Below, piece by piece: positions 7,801 through 15,839 of a stretch of DNA of 64,000 nucleotides (its first letter is position 1; each line of letters begins with the position of its first letter). The translations under genes were made by a program, and so were the position numbers. This DNA comes from an uncultured Alphaproteobacteria bacterium. Its GTDB lineage: Bacteria > Pseudomonadota > Alphaproteobacteria > Rs-D84. Location: positions 1 to 64,000 of the forward strand of contig CALXMN010000004.1 of NCBI GenBank assembly GCA_944389495.1, in the 5' to 3' direction. The notes beneath the pieces were generated by a model, which was not told where the DNA came from, did no database searches, and saw only the letters and a program-made list of their open reading frames with translations.

Positions 7801-9385
7801 AACCATTACCCAATTCAAAATTATTGGCCATTAACGCCAACGCGCCCCCTTTGCCATTTGTATTGGTCGTTTTGTTATTAATAAATTTGGCACCATCGCC
7901 CAATTTAAATTCTGTATTGTTGCCCGTACCAGTATAAATTGCACCAAAGGCCGCACTGGACGTATAATTTTCAAACAAGGAGTTTTTACCAATAATTGTA
8001 CTTTTTGCACCGCTCAAGTTTAACGCGGCTGCAGAACCATTTCCGCCCGACACGATGAAATTATCACCAATGGTTAACGTTCCTTTAGTTCTATTGGACA
8101 ACACCCCCGCACCACCGTCATTGTCAATTATAGAAACATTGTTACCAATGTTCATTGTGCCTTTGTTATACAATGTAGCCTGGTTTGCACTGAACGAAAC
8201 ATTATCTTCAATGGTAACTGTGCCTGTGTTATAAATTGCACCACCTGACGCTGATTTATTGCCAGTAAACGCGGACCCAGATTTAACCGTTAAAACACCG
8301 GTATTGTAAACAGCACCGCCCGCACTAGTCGCATTGTTTTCGGCGTATTCACCATTAATTTCCATTGTTCCGGCGTTATACAGCGCACCGCCATACCCCT
8401 TACCCTTGGTGGCCGTTGCCGTATTTTTGCTGAAATCACCAGTAACTTTTATCGTACCTTCGTTATAGATTGCGCCACCAAATGCATTCGTTGTATTTGT
8501 TTGAACACTGTTGTCTGTAAAATTACCAACAATTTCGTCAATAACAACGTCGCCATTTTGACCGGCATCTGCATCTATCTTAACAGAAATCGCACCACCG
8601 GTTGAATCTTTCTTGTTTTTGGTTGTACCGGTTGTACCGGTTGTGGCGGTCGCTGTGTTGCCGGTAAAATCACCCTCTATCTTATCAATATGAACGGCAT
8701 ATTTATCGGAAATATCACGGTCACTTGCACCACCCTTGATATAGATTGCGCCACCGTTGGCATATCCATCACCGTTGGCACTGTTATTTGTAAAATCGCC
8801 AGTAATTGTACCAATTGTTACACCGCTATCGCCAAACGCACCCTGAATATGCATTGCGCCGCCACCGGCGGAAATTTGATTCCCATCAGCATAATTGGTT
8901 GTACCATCACCCGAATATTGCGCCGTAACAGAATTTCCAGTAAAATCAGCCTGTATACTGCCTATGTCCGTGCCGGCATACAACGCGAACGCACCACCGT
9001 TTGCGGTTGCCTTGCTGGCGGTGGCAGATGTATTAGTAATAGAATTATTTTCAAATGTACCAGTAATTTTACCAATTGTTCCATTATTGTATAAAACAGA
9101 ACCCTGACCAAAAACTTCACCATTATGTCCATCTGTTTTTGTCAGGGTTATGGAATTATTCTTTACTTCGCCCGCATTAATTTCATCAACGGTGTCGCCC
9201 TTTGCAACCTTTAATACGCCACCTGTGCGGTCGGAATCTTCGGCTTCATATTTATTATTGGACCAATTTTTCACGTCCGCCGGATTTGTATATTGCGCCG
9301 TATCCGCCATCGCAGGCATAATTGCCAACGCGGGCAGCACAGAACAAATCTTTAACAAATCTGCTAAATGCTTGTATGTAGACAT
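4871..9385 (-). CDS. Pmp-like autotransporter adhesin
   Basis: A 1,504-residue type V secreted protein. The start at 9385 is chosen because GGGGG lies nine bases upstream and a signal peptide ending in PAMA follows; a start at 9490 would add 35 residues without these features. The passenger contains about 26 GGA[ILVFM] motifs alternating with FxxN motifs (for example FTGN then GGAIVLEG), the repeat type of chlamydial polymorphic membrane proteins, and should fold as a right-handed beta-helix. The last 280 or so residues, from about YGVWAQGL, form the autotransporter barrel and end in FRYDF with a terminal Phe. Adhesion or surface variation is inferred from the family. It is preceded by a 350-base structured leader. 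Confidence 0.9.
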   Translation of the reverse strand: MSTYKHLADLLKICSVLPALAIMPAMADTAQYTNPADVKNWSNNKYEAEDSDRTGGVLKVAKGDTVDEINAGEVKNNSITLTKTDGHNGEVFGQGSVLYNNGTIGKITGTFENNSITNTSATASKATANGGAFALYAGTDIGSIQADFTGNSVTAQYSGDGTTNYADGNQISAGGGAMHIQGAFGDSGVTIGTITGDFTNNSANGDGYANGGAIYIKGGASDRDISDKYAVHIDKIEGDFTGNTATATTGTTGTTKNKKDSTGGAISVKIDADAGQNGDVVIDEIVGNFTDNSVQTNTTNAFGGAIYNEGTIKVTGDFSKNTATATKGKGYGGALYNAGTMEINGEYAENNATSAGGAVYNTGVLTVKSGSAFTGNKSASGGAIYNTGTVTIEDNVSFSANQATLYNKGTMNIGNNVSIIDNDGGAGVLSNRTKGTLTIGDNFIVSGGNGSAAALNLSGAKSTIIGKNSLFENYTSSAAFGAIYTGTGNNTEFKLGDGAKFINNKTTNTNGKGGALALMANNFELGNGFVFEQNSATNGGAIYYQVSSDNPELSLNDYTFTTNNATNGGALFVKNSVKGNINVNESAFTGNTANTYGGAIVLEGAANDAQGKGTAANLDVVGSVFTGNTANASGGAILQGSGSTGTITIDGSNFTENKAVAEGGAVVSDATMLVKNSTFTGNKTTGDMTFDDAVADGNPAYYGDNGGGAIFLYDHSQTTVENSEFSGNTSGTYGGAIATRNGASAENSSLTLNASTFDGNSADLWGGALYNSVKTTIGNGTSFKNNTAKFGGAIWNEGEMYFANTEQITFGKNTTSSAGGAIYNKGKIDKLSHILFQENNAAQGGAINNSNLIGADQGGYIGEISYSLFANNNAGTSQGGAIRNQGGIGTIKNVQFRENTSGNGGAINNGTWGTIGNGSIQAIIETDFLNNIAEGGEGAGGAIVNAGKISLISDAEFIGNRASKIGGAFANVKPQQSDATSYIKFQNVNMSGNSAGENGGAIYNDAYGVMEIAGDNTFAGNTANNVANDIHNLGALTITNGKTTLGGGITGNGTLTIANGATLDIGATTIQQASVDLNGTLVASIVNPDSFARVRANEITVGENGKLDLALGSVGTYDFGVIVPTDKILYNDALYNVSFNNDNLMVVETKSIAEIAENTNLSSGAAATLFGLSNSTNYTMNVASLNAQNALLAGDTDYIETESKKLMPEDKPIAQSVASAVQTQVLSVAANRMAGGATMAGRSGGDAANIDYGVWAQGLVNRSKYSDKFTGDTKGISVGADALVNGKYTIGIGYAYNETDVDSNRDTTIDSNSLFVYGQYKPNDWYVNAALNYTMANYTEEKVAFGVGADAEYDVDSFGGQVMTGYDFAAGITPEVGIRYLHISQDDYNNGLWEIKGADTDYLTGVIGAKYAFTIESDARLQFRPELRAAATYDVMSDEALSTVILPGSASYVVSGDRLSRFGGEFGIGLSAIYNGLEISVNYDLDLHEHYTSQTGMLKFRYDF

Positions 9386-9489
9386 ACGTTCCCCCTTTTT
9401 ATTATGAAGTAAAAACCTTTCTGTGATTAATAGCGTATCATAGTTTTGGTGGCTTGCAACAAAAATGGTTGCGAATTTTTTCCCAAACA

Positions 9490-9742
9490 AAAATACACCG
9501 CCAATCCAAATGGAAATGGCGGTCGGGTGGGTTCAAAAAATCACATAACAGTATGACCCCGCCAGCTTTTGGGTCAAGAACCCTGTTGTATAACTGGCGG
9601 CCCCCCGACCAATGTGGCGGGGAATCACACAATAAACGGCGCAGATGCGCCGCAACGAATACCGTGTGCGGATCTGATACACGTGTGTATCACTGTTATG
9701 TGGGATTTTTGACGTCCCCGAACCCAAATCCCTTTGGATTCA
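9490..9742 (-). promoter_or_regulatory. Structured leader RNA, motif 1 copy 2
   Basis: Read on the minus strand, this has the same order as the leader at 2517-2768. A 5' hairpin AATCC/GGATT (9740-9727) comes first. Closing helix P1 pairs 9702-9692 with 9552-9542 perfectly, extends through an A/T-rich block with the same two-base CC bulge and extra T, and ends in TCGGG/CCCGA. Inner hairpins are TGATACAC/GTGTATCA, CACAC/GTGTG around GGCGCA/TGCGCC, a CCCCG/CGGGG stem, and CCGCCAG/CTGGCGG (9600-9559). The last has loop TTATACAACAGGGTTC and CCAAAAG. A CCGCCA/TGGCGG hairpin and T-rich stretch follow. Stem sequences differ from copy 1 while pairing is kept. Confidence 0.75.
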
Positions 9743-9748
9743 GAAAAT

Positions 9749-9777
9749 ATTATACGCGCCAATATACGAAAACACAA
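9749..9777 (-). promoter_or_regulatory. Promoter of the autotransporter leader
   Basis: On the minus strand, -35 TTGTGT (9777-9772) and -10 TATAAT (9754-9749) are 17 bases apart. Transcription would start near 9742, at the first hairpin of the leader, as for the related leader at 2517. Confidence 0.7.
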
Positions 9778-9830
9778 ACAAAAAAATAGATTGCAAAATC
9801 ATATTATCCAATATATAATGACCCCCGCAT

Positions 9831-9904
9831 TGGGGCATAGTTTAACGGTAGAACTCCGGACTCTGACTCCGTCAGTGTTGGTTCGAATCCAGCTGCCCCA
9901 ACCA
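9831..9904 (+). tRNA. tRNA-Gln (anticodon CTG)
   Basis: A complete cloverleaf with acceptor stem TGGGGCA/TGCCCCA, anticodon loop CTCTGAC giving CTG, T-arm GGTTCGAATCC and an encoded CCA end. Confidence 0.92.
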
Positions 9905-9910
9905 AAAATT

Positions 9911-9939
9911 AAAACGCCCTGTGTGGCGTTTTTATTTTT
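9911..9939 (+). terminator. Terminator after tRNA-Gln
   Basis: AACGCC and GGCGTT pair around a six-base loop and are followed by a T-rich run. The same 27 bases occur again at 10097-10123. Confidence 0.8.
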
Positions 9940-10123
9940 GGTCTGTGGTGCGATGGTTCAACCACGCAACCAACGGTTGCTGGTGCGACAATGAGTAAGT
10001 GAAAACAAGCAATGCGCAGTTTGAACGCTAACGAATGCCCCACAGGACATATATTTATATATGTCCGAGGGAATCAGCTGCCATACTTCTCTGCACCGCC
10101 CTGTGTGGCGTTTTTATTTTTGG
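9915..10123 (+). repeat. 27-bp direct repeat of the tRNA-Gln terminator
   Basis: Bases 9915-9941 are repeated exactly at 10097-10123. The segment just before the second copy also resembles the tRNA 3' end (GAATCAGCTGCC against GAATCCAGCTGCC), so a tRNA tail plus terminator seems to have been duplicated and partly decayed. Between the copies I see only a small hairpin, GGACATATA/TATATGTCC near 10046-10067, and no gene. This covers the gene-free stretch 9905-10242. Confidence 0.7.
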
Positions 10124-10242
10124 ATGTGGTCCGCGCAGTTCGCCCATACGACGAAAGTCGTTTGGTTCGACCACCCGGTGTTGCAATTTTTGTTGACACC
10201 TTTCCTGTGGATTAAAATTTTCAAATATCACATAATGATGAT

Positions 10243-11331
10243 ATGGGTAAGAGAGAATTATTTTCTGCGCTGGGTGTTATATTGGGCATCGTTTGCGCAA
10301 ATGGGGCCAATGCCTGTACGGGTATTACCCTGGAATCATCGGATGGTGGTGTTGTCGCCGCACGTTCAATCGAATGGGGCGAATCAGAAATGGAAAATTT
10401 GTACACCATTGTTCCACGTGATTATATCCAGCAATCTATGTTGCCGGGTGGGGATGCCGGGGGAATGACTTTTTCCAGTATGTATGGATATGTCGGGTTG
10501 GCCGTGGTGCAACCAGAATGGGTCGTTGACGGTATGAACGAGGCAGGCCTGTCCGCCGGGTTATTTTATTTCCCCGGATATGGCGAGTATCCTGAGTATG
10601 ATCCAGAACAACGCTCAAACACAATATCTGATTTTCAATTGGTTTCGTGGATTCTGTCACGCTTTTCCACCGTTGACCAGGTCAAGAATGCAATCCAGAA
10701 TATACGCGTTACCAGTATCGATCCGCGCGCATCCACCGCGCATTGGCGGGTTACAGAACCGTCCGGAAAGCAAATTATTATCGAATTTATTGATGGTAAA
10801 CCAAACGTCTATGACAGTAAGTTGGGTGTGTTGACCAATTCGCCGGAATATCCGTGGCAATTAAAAAATCTTAATAATTATGTGAATTTGGCGCCGGGTA
10901 CGGCCGGCCCCATAAAATTTGGTGCAATTACATTGCGCGCATTTGGTGCGGGTTCCGGGTTGCTGGGACTGCCCGGGGATTTTACCCCGCCATCGCGATT
11001 CGTTCGTGCGGCGTTTCTGCAAACGTATTCGATTAAACAGGATACGTCTTATGATGCCGTATTGCAGGCGTTTCATATTCTGAATAATTTTGATGTTCCG
11101 TTGGGAACAGAATTTCCCGCGGGTGGGGCGCCGGTAAATATGCCGTCTGCAACCCAGTGGACGGTCGCCGCCGATATGCACGACAGAATTGTTTATTATC
11201 ATACAATGTATAATCGTACATTGCGTTCAATCGATTTAAATAAAATAGATTTTGCAACCATCGCATTCCAGTCTTATCCGTTGGACGCGACAAAGGCAGA
11301 AACAATTATACCGGTCCAGATAACCAGATAA
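10243..11331 (+). CDS. Choloylglycine hydrolase family Ntn hydrolase
   Basis: A 362-residue exported Ntn hydrolase of the bile salt hydrolase / penicillin V acylase family. The signal peptide ends in ANA and the next residue is Cys25, which would become the N-terminal nucleophile. The family Arg is Arg41. The following acid is Glu (RSIEW) instead of Asp, as in Gram-negative members. TNSPEYPW and SRFVRAAF match the substrate-side Asn and Arg blocks. The substrate could be conjugated bile acids, N-acyl homoserine lactones or penicillin V; sequence does not decide. The ATG has no obvious Shine-Dalgarno. It is probably a single-gene unit in the periplasm. Confidence 0.88.
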   Translation: MGKRELFSALGVILGIVCANGANACTGITLESSDGGVVAARSIEWGESEMENLYTIVPRDYIQQSMLPGGDAGGMTFSSMYGYVGLAVVQPEWVVDGMNEAGLSAGLFYFPGYGEYPEYDPEQRSNTISDFQLVSWILSRFSTVDQVKNAIQNIRVTSIDPRASTAHWRVTEPSGKQIIIEFIDGKPNVYDSKLGVLTNSPEYPWQLKNLNNYVNLAPGTAGPIKFGAITLRAFGAGSGLLGLPGDFTPPSRFVRAAFLQTYSIKQDTSYDAVLQAFHILNNFDVPLGTEFPAGGAPVNMPSATQWTVAADMHDRIVYYHTMYNRTLRSIDLNKIDFATIAFQSYPLDATKAETIIPVQITR

Positions 11332-11414
11332 ATATTTTCGTTTGTTATTTACCTTTTGTTTTTTGGGGTATATAATTTTTATATTCTTGCAAAATTCAAC
11401 AAGGAGAAATATTA

Positions 11415-12653
11415 ATGAAAATTAAACCGTTTGCAGGTGTTCGGCCACCGCGTGAATTTGCCGCCGATGTTGCATCACGCCCATATGATGTTCTTAATTC
11501 AGCCGAGGCCCAGGCCGAAGCCGGTGAAAAATCATTGCTGCATATTATAAAACCAGAAATTGATTTTAATCCAATCGCAGATGAACATTCAAAACCGGTA
11601 TATGACAAGGCAGTCGAAAATTTTAAACTGTGGCAGGAACGTGGATGGTTGGTCCAGGATGATAAAGAAATGTACTATATCTATGCCCAAACTATGGATG
11701 GACGTACCCAGTATGGTTTGGTTGCCGCCGCAAATGTTGATGACTATATGACCGGAAAAATAAAAAAGCACGAACTGACCCGGCGTGATAAAGAAGACGA
11801 TCGTATGATTCACGTTCGTATTCAAAACGCAAATATTGAACCTGTGTTCTTTGCGTATCCGGATGTTAATGAAATGGATAAAATAATATCGGATTATGTT
11901 GCTTCACACGAACCAGAATATGATTTTGTCGCCCCCGATGGATTTGGGCATACGTTCTGGAAAATAGACGACGATAAAATTATAAATCGTATTACGGAAA
12001 TATTTCGCGATATTCCTGCAATGTATGTGGCCGATGGACATCACAGAACGGCCGCCGCCGCACGCGTTGGTGCAGAAAAGCGCGAACAAAATCCAAACCA
12101 TACCGGTGATGAAGAATACAATTATTTTCTGGCCGTGATTTTCCCAGAAAGTCAATTGCACGTAATCGATTATAATCGTGTTGTGCGTGACCTGAACGGT
12201 TTAACACCGGTGGAATTTTTGGATAAATTGCGCGAATCGTTTGACGTCGTTGAAATTGGAACAGAAATATACAAGCCAAATAAATTGCATAACTTTGGGA
12301 TGTATCTTGATGGAAAATGGTATTCGTTGACCGCCAAACCCGGTACATATAATGATAATGATCCAATCGGTGTGCTGGATGTAACGGTATTATCAAATTT
12401 GGTATTTGATAAAATATTAAACCTGGGCGATTTGCGTACCAGTAAACGTATTGACTTTGTCGGCGGTATACGCGGTTTGGGTGAATTGAAAAAACGCGTT
12501 GATTCCGGTGAAATGGCGGCGGCGTTCGCACTGTATCCGGTAACAATGCGCCAAATTATTGATATTGCAGACACAGGAAATATTATGCCGCCAAAGACAA
12601 CGTGGTTTGAACCAAAACTGCGCAGTGGTTTGGTAATTCACAAATTATCATAA
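11415..12653 (+). CDS. DUF1015 family protein
   Basis: A 412-residue cytoplasmic protein matching DUF1015 from the N-terminal MKIKPFAGVRPP, SRPYDV and the later YVADGHHRTAAA motif, the family's most conserved block. Some DUF1015 members are linked to serine or phosphoserine metabolism, but function is not settled and I assign none. AAGGAG lies at good spacing before the ATG. A strong terminator follows directly, so it is a single-gene unit. Confidence 0.88.
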   Translation: MKIKPFAGVRPPREFAADVASRPYDVLNSAEAQAEAGEKSLLHIIKPEIDFNPIADEHSKPVYDKAVENFKLWQERGWLVQDDKEMYYIYAQTMDGRTQYGLVAAANVDDYMTGKIKKHELTRRDKEDDRMIHVRIQNANIEPVFFAYPDVNEMDKIISDYVASHEPEYDFVAPDGFGHTFWKIDDDKIINRITEIFRDIPAMYVADGHHRTAAAARVGAEKREQNPNHTGDEEYNYFLAVIFPESQLHVIDYNRVVRDLNGLTPVEFLDKLRESFDVVEIGTEIYKPNKLHNFGMYLDGKWYSLTAKPGTYNDNDPIGVLDVTVLSNLVFDKILNLGDLRTSKRIDFVGGIRGLGELKKRVDSGEMAAAFALYPVTMRQIIDIADTGNIMPPKTTWFEPKLRSGLVIHKLS

Positions 12654-12668
12654 ATTATACTGTAAATA

Positions 12669-12695
12669 AAAATCCCGCGTCCGCGGGATTTTTAT
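12669..12695 (+). terminator. Terminator after the DUF1015 gene
   Basis: AATCCCGCG and CGCGGGATT pair with a two-base loop, followed by TTTTATTT. Confidence 0.88.
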
Positions 12696-12777
12696 TTGTT
12701 CCGAATAACTACAATTTTGTGTAAATTGATATGATACCCGCGGGTTCGGAAATATTTGTATTTGTTGGAATATAAAG

Positions 12778-12811
12778 GTAAATAAAAACACACCAAAATG
12801 GTGTGTTTTAT
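12778..12811 (-). terminator. Terminator after tRNA-Leu (CAA)
   Basis: On the minus strand, AAAACACACC and GGTGTGTTTT pair around a five-base loop and are followed by more T, just beyond the tRNA 3' end. Confidence 0.8.
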
Positions 12812-12813
12812 TC

Positions 12814-12898
12814 TGGTGGCCCTGGTCGGACTCGAACCGACACTCCTTGCAGAACTTGATTTTGAGTCAAGCGCGTCTACCAATTCCGCCACGGGGCC
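12814..12898 (-). tRNA. tRNA-Leu (anticodon CAA)
   Basis: A class II tRNA with a long variable arm, anticodon loop CTCAAAA between TTGA/TCAA stem bases, T-arm GTCGGTTCGAGTCCGAC and an encoded CCA. The acceptor stem GGCCCCG/CAGGGCC has one C-A mismatch. Confidence 0.92.
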
Positions 12899-12916
12899 AA
12901 AAGGCATCGCAACAAA

Positions 12917-13297
12917 TTATTTCGTTTTGGTTGCGGTTTTGCGGGCCTCTACCTTTTTAATCAGGCGTGCACTGCGATTAGCCTTGTGCGCCGGTTTCTT
13001 GGCAGGTTTTTCCGCCGCACCAATTTTTTTATTAATTTCTTTTTTTATTGCCGCCATTTCCGGGGTTAAGCGGGATGGTGACTTGGACATTACGTACGCA
13101 TCCAGACCGCCGTGCTTGGTCAATGTACGCAGACCAGCCGTCGAAATGCGCAATGAAAAATCACGATTTAATATATCGCTGTGAAATTTTAATTTTTGCA
13201 AATTCGGCAGAAAAGTGCGCTTGGTATGGCGCATAGAGTGGGAAACGTTCATCCCAACCTGTGTTTTCTTACCTGTAACTTTACATACGCGTGGCAT
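12917..13297 (-). CDS. rpmB: 50S ribosomal protein L28
   Basis: A 126-residue protein whose first 75 or so residues are L28 (start MPRVCKVTGKK, then MRHTKRTFLPNLQ). It binds 23S rRNA in the large subunit. The start at 13297 is fixed by AAAGGA upstream. The C-terminal 45 residues form a Lys/Ala-rich extension, longer than the compact 77-residue L28 of E. coli. It is transcribed alone, with tRNA-Leu downstream on the same strand. Confidence 0.93.
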   Translation of the reverse strand: MPRVCKVTGKKTQVGMNVSHSMRHTKRTFLPNLQKLKFHSDILNRDFSLRISTAGLRTLTKHGGLDAYVMSKSPSRLTPEMAAIKKEINKKIGAAEKPAKKPAHKANRSARLIKKVEARKTATKTK

Positions 13298-13456
13298 ATT
13301 ATAATCCTTTAATAACTGGGGCATAATTTATAATAAAAATCCACAAAAGTCAAGGATTGTTTTATTATTTTTTGCAGACAGTCAACCGTGTAATTATATC
13401 ATAAAAAATTTTTTTATCCAATGCGTTATGATAAATCAATGTTTTGATTCCTGTAC

Positions 13457-13487
13457 CTTGAAATTACGTAAAATGCTACTATATATA
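13457..13487 (+). promoter_or_regulatory. Possible heat-shock promoter of clpB
   Basis: CTTGAAA at 13457-13463, followed about 12 bases later by CTACTATATA, resembles an RpoH-type promoter. The match to the -10 consensus is only partial. Confidence 0.4.
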
Positions 13488-13513
13488 GTGAAAAATAAAG
13501 GAGATACATATCT

Positions 13514-15571
13514 ATGAATCCAGAAGAAATGCAAGAAACGCCCGAACAGGCGATTGCAAAATATACCACTGATTTTACCAAGTTGGCGGCAGATGGCAAA
13601 TTGGATCCGGTTATTGGGCGTGACGAAGAAATTCGGCGTACAATCCAGGTTCTGTCGCGTCGTACGAAAAATAATCCCGTGCTGATTGGTAATCCGGGCG
13701 TTGGTAAAACCGCCATAGTAGAAGGCTTGGCCGAACGAATCGTGTCGCGCGATGTGCCTGAAAATTTATTAAATAAAAAATTGTTGTCGCTGGATATGGG
13801 GGCGTTGATGGCCGGCGCAATGTTTCGTGGCCAATTTGAAGGCCGGTTCAAGGCTATATTAAAGGCGGTCAAGGATTCTGATGGACAAATTATTTTGTTC
13901 ATAGATGAATTGCATACGCTGGTTGGGGCCGGCAAGGGCGAAGGTTCAATGGATGCCGGAAATTTAATCAAACCGATGTTGGCACGTGGCGAATTACACT
14001 GTTTGGGGGCAACGACTTTGGACGAATATCGTCAATATATTGAAAAAGACCCCGCGTTGGCGCGACGTTTTCAGCCCGTGTATGTTGATGAGCCAAGTGT
14101 TGACGATACGATTTCAATTCTGCGTGGACTGAAAGAAAAATATGAAGGACATCACGGTGTTCGCATTTCTGATGCGGCGTTGGTGTCTGCGGTGCGTTTG
14201 TCCAACCGGTATATCACGGACAGATTCTTGCCGGATAAGGCAATTGACCTGATTGACGAAGCCGCCGCACGTGTTCGTATCGAGGTCGCGTCAAAGCCTG
14301 AAAAATTGGACGAGGTTGACCGTCATTTAATGCAATTGAAAATCGAACAACAGGCGCTGAAAAAAGAAAAAGACGAAGATTCCAAAAAACGGTTAAAGGA
14401 ACTGGATGGAATTATTCGCCAAACCGAAGATGAGTCTGCAAAACTTACCGCGGAATGGCGCAAGGAACAGGAAAAAATGCGTGCATTATCCGATGCAATG
14501 GCGGCACTGGATTCTGCCAAGGCCGAAGTAGCCAGTGCTATGCGTAACGGTGATTATGAAAAGGCATCGGCATTACAATATGGCAAGATTCCAGAATTGG
14601 AAGAAAAAATTCAAAAAATGAATGCAGATGCGCGCGAATATAAAACCGTTTTGCCGGAACATATCGCGGCCGTGGTCAGTAAATGGACCGGCGTTCCCGC
14701 CGATAAGTTAAGTATGGAAGAACAATCGAAACTGTTAAATATCGAAGACGAATTGCGCAAACGTGTCGTTGGACAGGATCACGCCTTGGCCGTGATTGCA
14801 CGTGCAATACGGCGCAGTCGGGCGGGGCTGTCGGATCCGCATCGGCCAATGGGCAGTTTTATGTTCTTGGGACCAACCGGTGTCGGAAAAACCGAGGTTG
14901 CCAAGGCATTGGCGGAATATCTGTTTAATGATGATACCGCGATGACGCGGATTGATATGAGTGAGTATATGGAATCACATTCTGTGTCACGTTTGATTGG
15001 CAGTCCCCCGGGATACGTTGGATATGAACAGGGCGGGGTGTTGACCGAAAGTGTGCGCCGGCGCCCGTATCAGGTGTTGCTGTTTGATGAAATCGAAAAG
15101 GCAAATCCAGATGTGTTTAATGTCTTTTTACAGATATTGGACGATGGACGTTTGACCGATGGCCAGGGACACGTGGTGAACTTTACAAACACAATTATAA
15201 TAATGACCAGTAATTTGCCCGATATGGATGCTGTTAAAAAGAATTTCCGTCCGGAATTTATAAACCGTATCGACGAAATTGTATTCTTTAACCCATTGGG
15301 CAAGGATGTTATGGCCGGTATTGTGCGGATACAACTGCGCAATTTGGAAAAGCGTTTGGCCGAACGTCGTATAACATTGGATGTGTCAGACAAGGCCATT
15401 AAATGGTTGGGCGATAATGGGTACGACCCGGTTTTTGGGGCGCGGCCATTAAAGCGACTGATAACATCTGCGGTCGAGGATAAAATAGCAGACTTGATTT
15501 TATCCGGTCGTGTGGGCGAGGGCAGCACCGTATATGTCGATGTTCACGGCAAGGATTTAATCGTACAATAA
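13514..15571 (+). CDS. clpB: ClpB disaggregase without the N-terminal domain
   Basis: A 685-residue Hsp100 disaggregase against about 860 in typical ClpB. It starts directly at the first AAA+ module ([22 protein letters not shown]), so the mobile Clp_N domain is absent. Walker A motifs are GNPGVGKT at 59-66 and GPTGVGKT from residue 453. The coiled-coil M-domain, needed for work with DnaK, is present between them. A segment after MTSNL is about 17 residues shorter than in E. coli. AAGGAG fixes the start; the 216 bases upstream hold no coding remnant of the N-domain. Strong terminator follows. Confidence 0.93.
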   Translation: MNPEEMQETPEQAIAKYTTDFTKLAADGKLDPVIGRDEEIRRTIQVLSRRTKNNPVLIGNPGVGKTAIVEGLAERIVSRDVPENLLNKKLLSLDMGALMAGAMFRGQFEGRFKAILKAVKDSDGQIILFIDELHTLVGAGKGEGSMDAGNLIKPMLARGELHCLGATTLDEYRQYIEKDPALARRFQPVYVDEPSVDDTISILRGLKEKYEGHHGVRISDAALVSAVRLSNRYITDRFLPDKAIDLIDEAAARVRIEVASKPEKLDEVDRHLMQLKIEQQALKKEKDEDSKKRLKELDGIIRQTEDESAKLTAEWRKEQEKMRALSDAMAALDSAKAEVASAMRNGDYEKASALQYGKIPELEEKIQKMNADAREYKTVLPEHIAAVVSKWTGVPADKLSMEEQSKLLNIEDELRKRVVGQDHALAVIARAIRRSRAGLSDPHRPMGSFMFLGPTGVGKTEVAKALAEYLFNDDTAMTRIDMSEYMESHSVSRLIGSPPGYVGYEQGGVLTESVRRRPYQVLLFDEIEKANPDVFNVFLQILDDGRLTDGQGHVVNFTNTIIIMTSNLPDMDAVKKNFRPEFINRIDEIVFFNPLGKDVMAGIVRIQLRNLEKRLAERRITLDVSDKAIKWLGDNGYDPVFGARPLKRLITSAVEDKIADLILSGRVGEGSTVYVDVHGKDLIVQ

Positions 15572-15572
15572 T

Positions 15573-15597
15573 AAACGGGGCTTTTGCCCCGTTTGTT
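15573..15597 (+). terminator. Terminator after clpB
   Basis: AAACGGGG and CCCCGTTT pair around CTTTTG, followed by a short T-rich stretch. Confidence 0.8.
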
Positions 15598-15647
15598 CAG
15601 AGAACAGATAACAGAGTACAAGGGTGGGGGACAAAGGTCAAAGCATA

Positions 15648-15762
15648 TTGTCATTGCGAGTGAAACGAAGCAATCCAGGTTTATTATGTCTGCGGGCTGT
15701 GCGCCCGCGGTACTTTTTTATTTACTGGATTGCCGCGCCACTAACGTGGCTCGCAATGACAA
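15648..15762. repeat. Palindromic interspersed repeat, complete copy
   Basis: The ends TTGTCATTGCGAG and CTCGCAATGACAA are inverted repeats. Inner parts GAAGCAATCCAG and CTGGATTGCCGCGCCAC follow the pattern of the short palindromic elements scattered in many bacterial genomes. It encodes no protein. Related copies are clustered at 62438-63065. Confidence 0.85.
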
Positions 15763-15839
15763 AAGAAGATTATTGCCACGGTCGGGTGGGCGCCATCCCT
15801 CGCGATGACAAGGGTGGGGCGCGTTACGGGATGACGGAA

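Noticed and set aside
5120-9107. Several plus-strand ORFs of 70-216 residues inside the autotransporter
   Set aside because: They are antisense shadows of the GGAI/FxxN repeats, with low-complexity Cys/Ile or Pro-rich products and no start signals.
9542-9702. Inverted repeat around a 139-base segment upstream of the autotransporter, possibly an invertible promoter
   Set aside because: The promoter lies outside the segment at 9749-9777, and the same pair of positions is kept as a covarying helix in the leader at 2517-2768. The repeat is better explained as the P1 helix of an RNA.
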